A stretch of 64,000 nucleotides of DNA from Narthecium ossifragum (taxonomy: Eukaryota; Streptophyta; Magnoliopsida; Dioscoreales; Nartheciaceae), in the NCBI GenBank assembly GCA_963920575.1, contig OY986963.1:7726896-7790895 (forward strand). The letters are read 5' to 3'. Below the pieces are notes generated by a model that saw only the letters and a program-made list of their open reading frames with translations, was not told the origin of the DNA and searched no databases. How positions within the stretch are numbered: the first letter of the stretch is position 1; every line of letters starts with the position of its first letter. The translations under genes and the position numbers were made by a program. Shown here one piece after another: positions 44,401 through 55,253 of the stretch.

Positions 44401-46091
44401 GCAATCATGAAGATTTCTGTTTAAAGGTGTAATACCAAAGCATACAAGTAACCCTAGCATCATCAACTTACACAGATAACCATAGAGCAGAAGAGATGAA
44501 TGAAGAAAAGAGAAGGGGAGCTGGCAAATTTTTCTACAGAAAAACAAGAATACAATACAGAAGTGAAAAAGCAAAGAGAAAAGGTTCTGAAGAGATGTGT
44601 CTAGCTTCCTGGTTTCTCAACTCTGCATGTTGCGGAAAAAAAAGAGAAAAGAAAAATGATTGTAGGACGTTTGCTGCAGCACCAATATGGTAGGTAACCT
44701 TTGACCTACATGTCCCCGCCCAAGTCCAGATCTCAAAGGGGCCTTTTCAACCATTAGGCACATATAAATTGGCTTTGTCAATATGCCAACACTCATGCAG
44801 TAATATAAGTTTTCGGCTTCTTTTACTTTCCATTTTCTTGATATCTAATTCCGCATTTTCCATCCACTTCAACTAGCTTTCCAGTTCTAAGAACATACCG
44901 TTTTGAGTACCCAATTCATGCCATCAGGCACTAAAATGGATTAAACAACGTTTTTAGTTGCAATCTTACAAAATCAGTATGTCTTCTATATGACATTCCA
45001 ATAAAACCTTCATGCTATACACAGCATGCTCCTATCTGCTCCCCTCTCTTTGTTCCCAGGGAATCAAGAAAACAAAAACTTATTTAACATGGGAAAGATT
45101 TGAACAATTACTTCAAAGACTTGTTACTTCAATTTTGCTCCTCTCATATACCATAATACATTAACCATAAGCATAGCAAAAGCACTTCCTCCTTTTCCAC
45201 AGTTCATCCTTCAAACTATAATACTGGGTACAACATAGGGTGTAGATCAGGAAGCAGTACCTTAAGCTTGTGCCTGCGCTCATGAAGCAACTTCGCAGCT
45301 CCAAGGAGCATCGTCACATGAGCGTCATGACCACACGCATGCATCGCCCCATCCACCTTGCTCTTATGCTCCCACTCCACCAGTTCCTATTACAATCCAA
45401 CTACTCCCATCAACTTCCACTCATAAAACCCAAAAAAATCTCATCAACGAAACAATTCTCAAAGATCCGATCGTACAAATACCCAAGAAACACAAAAGGT
45501 CCAAGCTTGACTTTTAAAGAGAGCAACACACTGCAAGGAATTGATCGATCGAGTCGATTTCAACAAATCCTGAATCGAAAATGGAAAGAACCCGAAAACA
45601 ACCCAAGAGTCAAACTTGGCCAAAGATTCAAAGGCGGTGAAAATGGCAGCTCCCAATTCCAACCAGAAATCAACGAAAAACACACTAGAATAAGAGGACA
45701 AGCGATGAGTTAAGGGAACCTGCACGGGAAGGGCGTCCATATCGGCGCGGAGGGCCACGACGGGGCGATCACCGGAGCCAATCTGGGCGACTACGCCCGT
45801 GCCCACGAGCGGGAACTTGAAAGGAACGCCGAGGAGGTCGAGATGGGCTCGGATGAGGGCGCTTGTGTTGTGCTCCTGGAAGCGCAGTTCCGGGTGCTCG
45901 TGTAGGTGACGCCGGATGGAGAGCAGTGACCCCGCGTCCTCCTTTGCCAGGCGCAGGAGCTCCGCCGCCTCTGCTGTATAGAGATAGTCCCCACAGTGGT
46001 CATGAGGAAGAGGAGAAGAGAGGAGCAAAGGAGGGAGCAGTGTTAGTACTGTCGAGACGAAGAGAGCGAGGTGGGACAGAGCAATATCCAT
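41451..46091 (-). CDS. IAA-amino acid hydrolase ILR1-like (M20D peptidase)
   Basis: Minus-strand exons 46091-45720, 45386-45261, 43972-43658, 42355-42227 and 41852-41451 (447 aa). It releases free auxin (or jasmonate) from amino-acid conjugates, probably in the ER. An N-terminal signal peptide ([16 protein letters not shown]) is present; no C-terminal HDEL/KDEL. Family blocks in order: [18 protein letters not shown] (115-122), CGHDAH (142-147), QPAEE (174-178), [36 protein letters not shown]. Metal ligands Cys142, His144, Glu178, His202 and His405 appear intact. Odd: the block usually written GKGGHAA reads GKGGDAA (Asp236). The acceptor region of exon 4 is tandemly duplicated (42313-42537). 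Start chosen at the first ATG in the signal-peptide frame. Confidence 0.93.
42313..42537 (-). repeat. 114-bp tandem duplication across an intron/exon border
   Basis: 42313-42426 and 42427 to about 42537 are near-identical. The unit contains the exon 4 acceptor and first ~45 bases of exon 4 of the hydrolase gene plus adjoining intron. The extra copy lies upstream in transcription order, so it offers a decoy acceptor; using it would read VLSVTF and then TAA. Confidence 0.88.
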
Positions 46092-46477
46092 TCTCAAATC
46101 TCCGAGCGCAGTGCAGTGTTATTGGTTGGTGTGTTGGGGGGGGGGGGGGGGGGATCGAGTGACGATTAGTAGAATGCCTGGTGGAAGAAGGCTCAGAACT
46201 ATAGGTAGCAGGTATCCAGTGTCCTTGTTTTCATTGCCGCTTGCCGCTTTTATGATCTTCTATCTTCTTCAATATGTTTTAGCTTTTAAGCAAATGTCCA
46301 ACAGTGAACGTGACGAATCCTATTTTGTTCTGTTACTTTCTTTCTTAATTGTTGGCGCTATCAATCTTCCCATTAAAACATAATAACGATTTGATCCCAA
46401 TTCCCATGTGCCCGCTTGAGAGCGGTGAGTAGGGAGCAAAAGAATTAATATCTATCTATAGTCCATCTTTGTCATCA
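46092..46477. promoter_or_regulatory. Upstream region of the hydrolase, with G tract
   Basis: Contains a run of about 17 G at 46136-46153. Otherwise an AT-rich spacer between the hydrolase start and the tRNA gene. No promoter element is clear. Confidence 0.4.
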
Positions 46478-46561
46478 GGGGTGGTGGCGCAGTTGGCTAG
46501 CGCGTAGGTCTCATAGCTTAGAGTTATCCTGAGGTCGAGAGTTCGAGCCTCTCTCACCCCA
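46478..46561 (+). tRNA. tRNA-Met (CAT), elongator type with short intron
   Basis: Acceptor arms GGGGTGG (46478-46484) and TCACCCC (46554-46560) pair over seven bases, followed by discriminator A. The anticodon CAT is at 46512-46514. About 11 extra bases (within GCTTAGAGTTA) follow the anticodon, the position of nuclear tRNA introns; plant elongator tRNA-Met genes typically carry one. The B box GTTCGAGCC is at 46540-46548, and a T tract terminator lies at 46573-46580. Mature length is about 73 nt. The intron marks it as nuclear rather than organellar. Confidence 0.93.
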
Positions 46562-48380
46562 AGAGTCACCGTCTTTTTTTCTCTCGCCGGTGTGGTACAT
46601 AACGAGAGTTGAGGGGTGGATTATAAGACTATGGGCATGTTTGGTTGCTCAGGACTGGGACTTTTGAACTTTCTGCTGTTTGGTTGGTATTTGAGTGGAG
46701 GTTGAGTTAACTGACTTTTGGACTTTCTGCTGTTTGGTTGGTGCTAAAAGTGAGGATATGGTCACCCCCGACTAAGGGGGTGAGTTTAAACGCTTCAAAA
46801 AATGAATCTTAAATACATTTTAAAAGTATTAGATGTGTTTTTATAATACGAAAAAATATTTAGTGGGAGAAAATCATTAATTTTTCCACCTTGACTATTT
46901 TTACCAAATATAATAAATTATCATATCTTGTTGTACTTGTTTTGGCGACATAGACGAAGGTAAATTATCGAAAGGATTGGAAAATCGATGCAAATGTATT
47001 ATTAGCTGTTGTTTTATATGAAGGTTTTTTTGGATAGATCTGAGTCTTTGTTCTTTATTGTTTCCTTAGATCTGATTGATGATGGTTCTCTTATCAGTTT
47101 AAGCTGCGGATCAAGAAAAGCATCAACATTGTGAATTGTGATGCTTATTCACTGGCATGAACATGTTAGCTAAGTTCAGATGAACCTCATTATTTTTCAG
47201 AAAAAATTTGACAAAATCTTCTTTATATTTTCAACACATGGAACCTGTTGAAACCTGAAAACTTTAAACTCATTCTGCCTAGTGTTTGTTTCTGATACAG
47301 CCCCGCTGTATGCATTGCTAACGTCTAAAACTCTTCCAACTTTCATTTGAAAGCCATGACTGATGATGAATACAGTACTATACTTGAGCAGTATTGCATA
47401 AAAAACCACCAAAAAAAGCGAACTTTTTATCCACAACTCGTGTCCAAAGAATGCAGAAAACCAAGTAAGAAGATCGTTCGAATTCTATTTTCTCTCCGAA
47501 GTTTAGCCTAATGGCTCGATGGGTGGAAAAAATTAGATACAGATAACCACCTCCTCTCAGGCATGCATCAAAAGCTCAGGTACCACTAACATCTATAGAA
47601 CATATCTCATCATTCTGAAACCTAGGTTCATACCCAAAAAGTTTTCAATTTTTCCAACAAAATTTCATTAAGAATCCAATTAACCTCGCCCAGCCAACTC
47701 AACTGCTGATTAGTATAAATGTATAATTGATCGCCACCTTGAATCCGTTTCCACTGCATGATTAGTTGCTGTGGCCTTGTTGATGGCTTTGCAGGTCCTT
47801 GCGACAAGAGATACTGTGTTCTACTTCAGGATTAAGGCTTGTGCCCCTTGCTTTCCTCTCATTTTCCTCTGCAAGTTGAAAAGATTATAGAAAGTTGGAT
47901 TTATTATGTCTCCGAAGAAGAATCCAGTGATATGAAAAAGTGGAAGAACAACACAAGCAATCCTAGAGAGCTTTACTGAGATAAGATATATGCATTTACC
48001 AAAGCGTATACCTTTCCATTAAGACTGCCAAGCCATCAGAATTAGCTTTCCAAACAGTCCTTCAGTTGCTCCTCCTGATGCACGTTTCCGATAATTATTT
48101 GGAATGGTTTTAGTCGCATTGAGGAGGTCACAAACATTGCAGGTTTTATACATACTAATCAGGCAGTGATCAGTTCAGTTTAATCTAAAGGGGTGAAAAA
48201 AAATGAAAACCGCAAGGCTATGAGAATACCTCATACATTGAAGAGAAGTTTCAGTTTACCCTGTTATTACATAAATTAAACTGTTCAAATTGCAAATAGA
48301 ATATATAGCTTGACATAATTCTGCAAATTCCAGCTCAATGACCCAAACAAATATACCATACTAGAAGAGGCTTGGCATCC
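46562..48380. other. Intergenic, weak repeats
   Basis: 'ctttctgctgtttggttgg' occurs twice at about 46668 and 46724. The rest shows no gene; 47850-48000 has a 'gcag|aggaaaatgagagg' acceptor-like site on the minus strand that could be a terminal exon of the transcript at 48381-49530. Confidence 0.35.
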
Positions 48381-49530
48381 TGAAGTTCAATGCAGATCAT
48401 CCAAAATTTGCTGCAAAAAGAGAGTAAAAATCAGGACAACAAAACATAGAGTTAAGTTGCAGTGAATAAGATGCAATTTATAGTGGAAAGCTGCATAGTA
48501 TTCATATGTAACATATGAGTATGAATACAGTATGGAAGAGATATGCGCACCTTCTTTTGTGCTCATGCACGAACTTAGAGTTCTTGGCGTCCTCTTCTGC
48601 AAAACCCCAGATCCAAAAGCACAATTGTAGATCAAGCACAAATCCCAGAAAACCAAACGCATACAACATATTCAAGATGCTATACCACAAGAAATAAAAT
48701 TCATTCACTTCAATGATTTAAGGAGTGAAGATATAAGTTATAAGCTCCACGAATGATAAAATTGGCTCAATTTGACCAAAACTAATTGCCCAAGAAACAG
48801 GGAAAAAGCCAATGCCTACAGTATGGAAGAGATCTGCGCACCTTCTTTTGTGCTCCTGCATGAACTTAGAGTTCTTGGCGTCCTCTTCTGCAAAACCCCA
48901 GATCCATAAACACAGTAATTAGATGACGACCCAACTAGATCCGAATCTAGAGAGAGAAGAGAGGGGGTCAGAGGGTTATCATGAAAACAAAAATGGAGAA
49001 GCAAACACCAACAAATCTAGATCAAGCACAAATCCGGGAGGGAGAGTGCACCTTCTAATGCTAGATCAAGCACAAATCCACCACAAAGAACACCCAGAAA
49101 AAAAAGAGTAGGTCCTTCACTGAAAATCTCAAAAAAATAAAAACGGAGAGAATCTTTGGGAGGGAGAGAACACCCGGAAAAACAAAAACGGAGAAGAAAA
49201 TACCAACAAATCTAGATGAAGAGAGCTTAAACCATCAGATCGGCGCTCACCGGCTAGACTAGAAACCGGATCTGAGAACAGCGGAGAACCTCGACTGAGG
49301 AATGAGATGACCAAAGAAACGGAAAAACGAAGCTAAAGAGTGGATATTTGGGAGGGAGAGACGAGGAAATGGGAGGCGGAGAGGAGATGACACATACCCT
49401 CGTGGAGATGGAAGCGGTCTCCGAGCGAGCTCCGAGCGAGCGAGAGAGGAGTGGCGAGCGTGGAGCGGGGAGAGAGGCGCGAGTGAGAGGAGGAGAACGG
49501 TGGTGATGAGAAGAACCCTAGCCCGATACC
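48381..49530 (-). ncRNA. Putative spliced minus-strand transcript with a duplicated 46-nt exon
   Basis: On the minus strand a pyrimidine-rich, GC-rich leader at about 49525-49398 ends with a strong donor (ACGAGG|GTATGTG), as in 5' untranslated first exons. Downstream, a 46-nt segment with TTTTGCAG acceptor and AAG|GTGCGC donor occurs twice, at 48887-48842 and 48596-48551, differing at three positions. The surrounding ~100 bp are duplicated too. No long open frame spans the model and I recognise no protein, so it may be non-coding or the coding exons may lie elsewhere. Called only from splice-like signals. Confidence 0.3.
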
Positions 49531-50203
49531 CAGTTCAAGTGGGTGAAGCAATGGCTGTGTACGGAGTAGTGGTTGGCATTTAATTTCAATCCAATCACTT
49601 CAGTCGACCGACTCTGTCGGTTTTTTGGCCGAAGTAAAAACGCTGAAGTAGACGTGTTTAATCTGACGAGTCCCAAGACTCCACTGACTCTCTGGCCGAA
49701 CCAAACACCCATAAATGAAAGGAGTACCATCAGTTACCCCACTCCCCCACTCCATCTCCACTTTGATGCAGCCAATGATTACGAAGTTGGAGCCGATCAG
49801 GGGCACCGGCGAGAAACCATCGAAGGTTGGCATCTTCGAGGTGAGCGGCTATGAGGGGGAGTTTGTAACAGATATCACGCATTTAACTGTCAGTCATCCA
49901 CGGGGCCTTTTCACCTTCTCTTTTAAAATTGAATATTTTGTTGGTTTTTTCTCGAACTAGAGAATAATCCACGAGAGGTTTGATATAAAATTGAATACTT
50001 TTTTATAATAACCCACGAGAGGTGTCAATCATGTTTTAAAGCTGAGAAACCAGAGTTGATTGTTAATAGAAGAAGAGGTCTAAACAGAGTATATTGAGAA
50101 TTTTTTATAAATAAATCTTTTCCAGACGATGCCAATGCCACGGACCAACACTAGTATTTTATAAAGGTCATCACATACAGCAACATAATCAGTACAAGAC
50201 TTA

Positions 50204-50512
50204 GGGGTGTTTGATTGCTTGCATAAGCTAATATAATGCATTGCATCAGCTAATGTAATGCATTGCATCTGCTAAAGCAATGCAGTGCATTAGCAAAAAT
50301 AGTCATTTTGATTGCATTAACTAATGCAGCATTTGAGGCTCTTTTTGCATTAACTAATGTATCAGCTAATGCAGTGGCCAACTAAACACCCTTTTGTATT
50401 AGCTGATGCATGCATCAGCAGCTAATGCAGTGGCCAACCAAACACTAGTATAGACCAAAATACTGCATTAGCTCATGCATCCATCAGCTAATACAAACAA
50501 CCAAACGCCCTC
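50204..50512. mobile_element. Tourist-like MITE at the NAC gene stop codon
   Basis: The element starts GGGGTGTTTGATTGC and ends CAACCAAACGCCCTC, imperfect inverted repeats, and is flanked by TTA (50201-50203 and 50513-50515). A TTA/TAA 3-bp duplication is typical of PIF/Harbinger-related Tourist MITEs. The interior has many copies of 'ttagctgatgca' and its complement. 50513-50515 is also the TAA stop codon of the NAC gene on the minus strand. Confidence 0.87.
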
Positions 50513-53500
50513 TTAGTAGTTTACGGACAACCATACTCCAATACAAATCAGCAAAAGAAACATCAAGACAAACAAGGATTTCAAGTACAGAGCACCCCTG
50601 CCTGTTGTTCTAGCACAAGCGTCTGAACGAGCTCTTGACATCCTTGGGGCAAGGGAAGGGCCTTCTTGTTTTTCAGTGGCCTCGTCAGTCTTCCTGGCTC
50701 CCAACCTATGATTTAACTCAGATTCTTGAGAGATCTTGGAAAAAGGTCCTGCCCCTGTAGAACTTGCATTATCTGCAGGATAAGCAAGCATGATCAGAAC
50801 TGAAATGGGAAAGCAATCTAATCAAAGTCCTTTTCTTTGAAGTAAAAGCATGGCTATTTTGAGTTGATTACCATCATCAGAGGAGCCCTCAAGTTTGCCC
50901 TGACAAGGAGGCCCTGAAGCTTCAGACCGATCAGCAGTTTGGTGAACAGAATCTTTTACGTCCTGCAGATAATTGTTTTTTGCCATATTATAAACCACTC
51001 TACAAATTAATGAAAGTATCTCCTGCCAAAAATTTGTTGCGGAAAACATGCTACCTCTGTCTGTGCCAATTTAGGATTTTCATCGTCATTTCCAGTTAGT
51101 TTGCTTCTCCTTCTAAACATTGATCCCTTGTGCTTTGAAGCTTGCAAGCGAATTCTTCTAAATGCTGTGCCTTGTTGAGCTGAGGAGGATTGCAACTGAA
51201 GGTGCGGCTGATGAGTCCTGATCTTAATTCCAGTTTCTTCGAATGCATCTCCATTGTGGATAGGATTTAATCGGCTGCTTGACACCTTCACGCTAGACTT
51301 TACAAGGTCATCTAGCTGCCAGCTTGCGATCCTACTCCCACCAGAAGCATCAACACTCTCATGTAAATACAGAGGATTGGTCGGTTGCTCTACTGTACTG
51401 CTCGACAATTTTCTATCTGAATACACAAAAAAAGATGCTGGGGAGACATATGGCTGCATAGTGTTATAAGAAATTGAGCTTGCATATTCAATCTCATGTT
51501 GACTGTTGATCTGGGGATTTGTTTCACAGTTTGTGTCGGAAGAATTCATCTGTAAATGCCTCAGGAAATTGGGTTCAAGTGAGGATTCGGCTGCTTCAAG
51601 ACTAATGCCTCCCTGCACCACACAGAATAAAGAAACCTTTAGTTTACGACTTTGTTCAAGAAATAGTCATTCAAAGGTATAAGTGAGCAGCCAACTTTTT
51701 TTCTTTTCTCAATCATACAATCAATTGACCACCACACCTGTGCTAACTCAAATTCAGAATCAACAATATTGCCTGTTCTGCTTTCTCTGCCTGGCGCCAA
51801 CGGTGAGGAAGAAATGCATGAGCTAGGAAGGCTGTGTACTTCTGGCGCAAACTCAGCAGCTGAATCTCTCTGAACACTTGATGCCTCAGACAAGGACTCT
51901 TCCTGATTGTCAAGAAATGAATCCAAGTAATGTGTGAGGGAGTCCTCAGCACTATCGTCATGTGACAAACCCATATGGAAACCATGATCCAGATCATCTA
52001 GAAGGAAATAGTCTGCATAAGGCTGCACTGGAGAACTAACAATAGGGAACTTATCAGAGACTAGTTGCTCATGTTCTGGACAACAAATTTGCATCAGTTC
52101 TTCCAGCAGAGGGTCAACCTGAACACGTCATACAAGTAGAGTACTTGTTTGTGAATCATATCATAACATTGGTTTCTGGCAAATATTTAATGTCACAGAT
52201 GAATGAAGTTATCTAGCAAAACACAGGGTACACATGGTTTTCAGCGGAAGCAAGGAAAATATGATACAAAAGCTACTCAATGATGTCTAAACAGGCACAT
52301 AGGTTGACACAAAGAAATCTTACCTCTGCTCCTGTTACTTCAGTTTCATGATCGCCTATATCTCGATCAATACTGCTGTTGCAATGACTCTCTTCAGCTT
52401 TTACAGGAAAAGCTGAAGAACTTGCTGCCTCGGATGTGAGAGGTTGCTGTTCGTCTTGCAAACCAGACTCAGTAAGATCTTGGTCCAATTGTGTTGCTGA
52501 TACTCCCAGAGCTTTTGCTTCGTTTTGCATGTCTTCGAGGGACAAACTGGTTGGGACGGGAGAAGCTCCAGGACTCATCATTCCATCAGCATTTGAGCAT
52601 GAAGCTTTCTCTTCACTTTTACTGAACAAACGGCAAAGAACATAGCCTCCCTAAAAAAATGATGGAAATGTGAATTAAATAGTAGGATATTACACAAAAG
52701 CATGACCAAGAATAGCATATCTTTTAATGAGCAATCATCTACTGCTCGGACAAGTTCGAGACATATTACGCATAGAACAAGAACCGATATTTGAAAACGG
52801 AGACACAAGCATAGAACAAAACCAATATATGGACTCATGCCAATGCATGATTATGCACACCAAGGACAACACAAGACATGCAACATATTCAGATCTCTCA
52901 TGCTGTTGGGTCCTTAGACTTAACTGTCATGTCAGTCCCAATCTTTCCAATGGAAACAATTAATCTTCATTTGTCCACTCGCCCAAAACCTTTGAATGCC
53001 TACTTGATTCACACTTAGCTAAACGCATTTACTTCAGGCAAAATGCACGGCTGTATCCTAAACGCATTTACTTCAGATCTAGCATATCATTCAAAAATGG
53101 GCCGGACAAGTTGCGGAAGTTGCAAATCAATGAAGAGCCCAGATCATTAAAAACTGTCTAATCTAATAGCACAAAAGGAAAATGGTGAAGAACTTTTCTT
53201 TCCATGGTGATTACCAACTATGACATACCACATAGATGGAATCCTGAAGGGGGGGGGGGGAGGGTGGGGTTGAATTCACTAATGGCTTACAACTTACAGA
53301 ACACTGAAAAATATTGCAATTTAAGGATCACAAGTTGGAAGATCAAACATGTCCTCAATTCCAAAATTACCTTCACTATTCACTTATTACCAAGTAATGC
53401 TTTGATACAAGGTTCGAAAGTCCAAGATACTAAACTAGACAGATTCAATTCTTTTCAAGTGATATCAAATTACAATTTTGAGGGCAGTATCAAGGTAGCA

Positions 53501-54155
53501 ATACTTATTGAAAAGCAATTCACAATCCGCCACCAATGAACATGAAGGGTATTAAAATCACTGCAGTTAGGATCAACCCACGTTATGAAACATCACTTTA
53601 CTACATCTACCTCTCATGTAACTTCCAAGTAATTGGACTGGACAAAACCTAAATTAGAAAGCAACAAAAATGACCAATTCCAGTTCGTATACTAACCTGA
53701 TCGCCGGACTCGAATCCAGGCTCTGTGGCGCGATACTCGTGCATGATCCAGCTCGTGCGCTCCCCCTTGGGAGCGCGGCCGCGGTGGAACACCAGTGTCT
53801 TCTTCATCCCTATAACGGCCCCCCGGCGGCGGCGCGACCGGATAAATCGGTCCTTGCCGGTGGCCTTCCAGTAGCCCAACCCGGTGGCCCGGTTCGACCT
53901 GTGGCCGGTCGGGTACTTCCGGTCCAGCGGGGCGAAGAAAAACCACTCGGGATCGCCGGACCGGATCAGGGAGCGGGCCGGGAGATCCCACGGCTCGCAC
54001 TTGCACACGTCCACTTCGGGGATGACGGAGACGGCGTCAGAGGCGATCCGGCCGTCAATCTTGCGCTTCAGGTAGTGGTCCACCAGCTCCTCGTCCGTCG
54101 GGCGGAAGCGGAACCCCAAAGGCAGGGACTCGATGGGGAGCTCAACCGCCGCCAT
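50513..54155 (-). CDS. Membrane-tethered NAC transcription factor (NTL type)
   Basis: Minus-strand exons 54155-53697, 52650-52324, 52118-51738, 51612-51055, 50962-50872 and 50772-50513 (691 aa). The N-terminal NAC domain (about 11-165) has [73 protein letters not shown] and GYVLCRLF: subdomains A to E complete. The long middle is acidic and Ser-rich, suited to activation. The extreme C-terminus has one membrane helix ([20 protein letters not shown]) and ends VNY. Such NTL factors stay anchored to ER or plasma membrane and release the NAC part by proteolysis under stress. A TATA box (TTATAAAG, minus strand, near 54345-54352) lies about 190 bp upstream. The stop codon abuts a MITE. Confidence 0.95.
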
Positions 54156-54818
54156 CTTTGGAGGCTCTATACTCACCAAGACTCAATCTCCGGCAGATTA
54201 GGGACAATACCACCTCCCCGTCGTCGCGAGAGCTATGGAGACGAGGTGTCCGTACGGTCAACAAAGGCTGCCGAAAAGCCACCGAGTCGTTCCGACGCGG
54301 GGGAACTCACCAGAAAGGAGTGCTCGCTAAGCAACCGATAGCGGCTTTATAAGAGAGGCGATTTATCTAGGGTATTTTTAGGCTTTAGTGAGGAGAACTG
54401 GGAAATGGCTGAGTGACGCGTGTCCGTACGGCATCGTCACCAATGGACGTCATTGGCAGACCTCATGAGTAATTAAAGACAGTGTTATGTGTTAACGGAC
54501 ATGAAGACACGTGGAAGGGGAACTATCCACCGTTGGATCATGATCAGAAGGTCCGCCTTAAGCTGGGATATGTCTGGAAGGTTGCTCACTAATTTTGGGC
54601 CCGGCCCGACCTGGCCCAAACGTTATGGGTCTGATTTCAGATAAGCATAGGATCCGAATAAAACCTGACCCGTTAACCCTTTATGCCCTGTTCCGCCGCG
54701 GCTGCGACTGCGCCAAATGAAAAAGCCCTAGCTCACACCGCCGCTCGCAAGCTCCGAAGCCCTAACCCAGGAACTCGCCTGCGGCGGAGCTCACCATCGA
54801 GATCTCGAGCTCGGAAAG
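54156..54818. promoter_or_regulatory. Shared NAC / RPS17 divergent promoter
   Basis: 663 bp separate two divergent starts. On the RPS17 side, TGGGCC-type site II elements cluster at about 54593-54623 (TTGGGCCCGGCCCG, TGGCCCAAACG), and telo-box-like AAGCCCTA motifs lie near 54723 and 54757; both are typical of plant ribosomal protein promoters. The NAC side has a TATA box near 54345-54352. Confidence 0.65.
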
Positions 54819-55253
54819 ATGGGTCGGGTTCGCACGAATACGGTGAAGAAGTCCTCCCATCAAGTGATTGAGCGGTACCCCTCGCGGATGACGCTGGATT
54901 TCCACACGAACAAGAGGGTGCTGGAGGAGGTGGCGATCATCCCCTCGAAGCGGCTTCGTAACAAGATTGCTGGGTTCTCCACGCACCTGATGCGTCGCAT
55001 CCAGAAGGGCCCCGTGCGGGGGATCTCCCTCAAGCTCCAGGAGGAGGAACGTGAGCGACGTATGGACTTCGTCTCCAATGAGTCCGCCATCAAAGTGGAT
55101 GCCATTGAGGTCGATAAGGAGACCATGGAGATGCTTGCCGCCTTAGGCATGCCCGATCTCCCCAGCGTTGAGCGACAAGCAGACGCCCCCGCCGCCACTA
55201 TCACTGCATACTCGTCCCGCCAACTCTTCGGTGGACGCCGTAGTGGGATGTGA
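54819..55253 (+). CDS. RPS17: 40S ribosomal protein eS17
   Basis: A 144-aa intronless protein starting [13 protein letters not shown], with the family blocks [57 protein letters not shown] and [17 protein letters not shown]. eS17 is a small-subunit protein of the cytosolic ribosome. Length agrees with plant eS17 (about 140). Variation at normally constant sites (for example [12 protein letters not shown]) is slight. The lack of introns is normal in several plants for this gene, and the intact promoter motifs upstream argue against a processed pseudogene. Confidence 0.96.
   Translation: MGRVRTNTVKKSSHQVIERYPSRMTLDFHTNKRVLEEVAIIPSKRLRNKIAGFSTHLMRRIQKGPVRGISLKLQEEERERRMDFVSNESAIKVDAIEVDKETMEMLAALGMPDLPSVERQADAPAATITAYSSRQLFGGRRSGM

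Noticed and set aside
53670..54341. 223-codon plus-strand frame
   Set aside because: Antisense to the NAC domain exon, caused by its high GC content.
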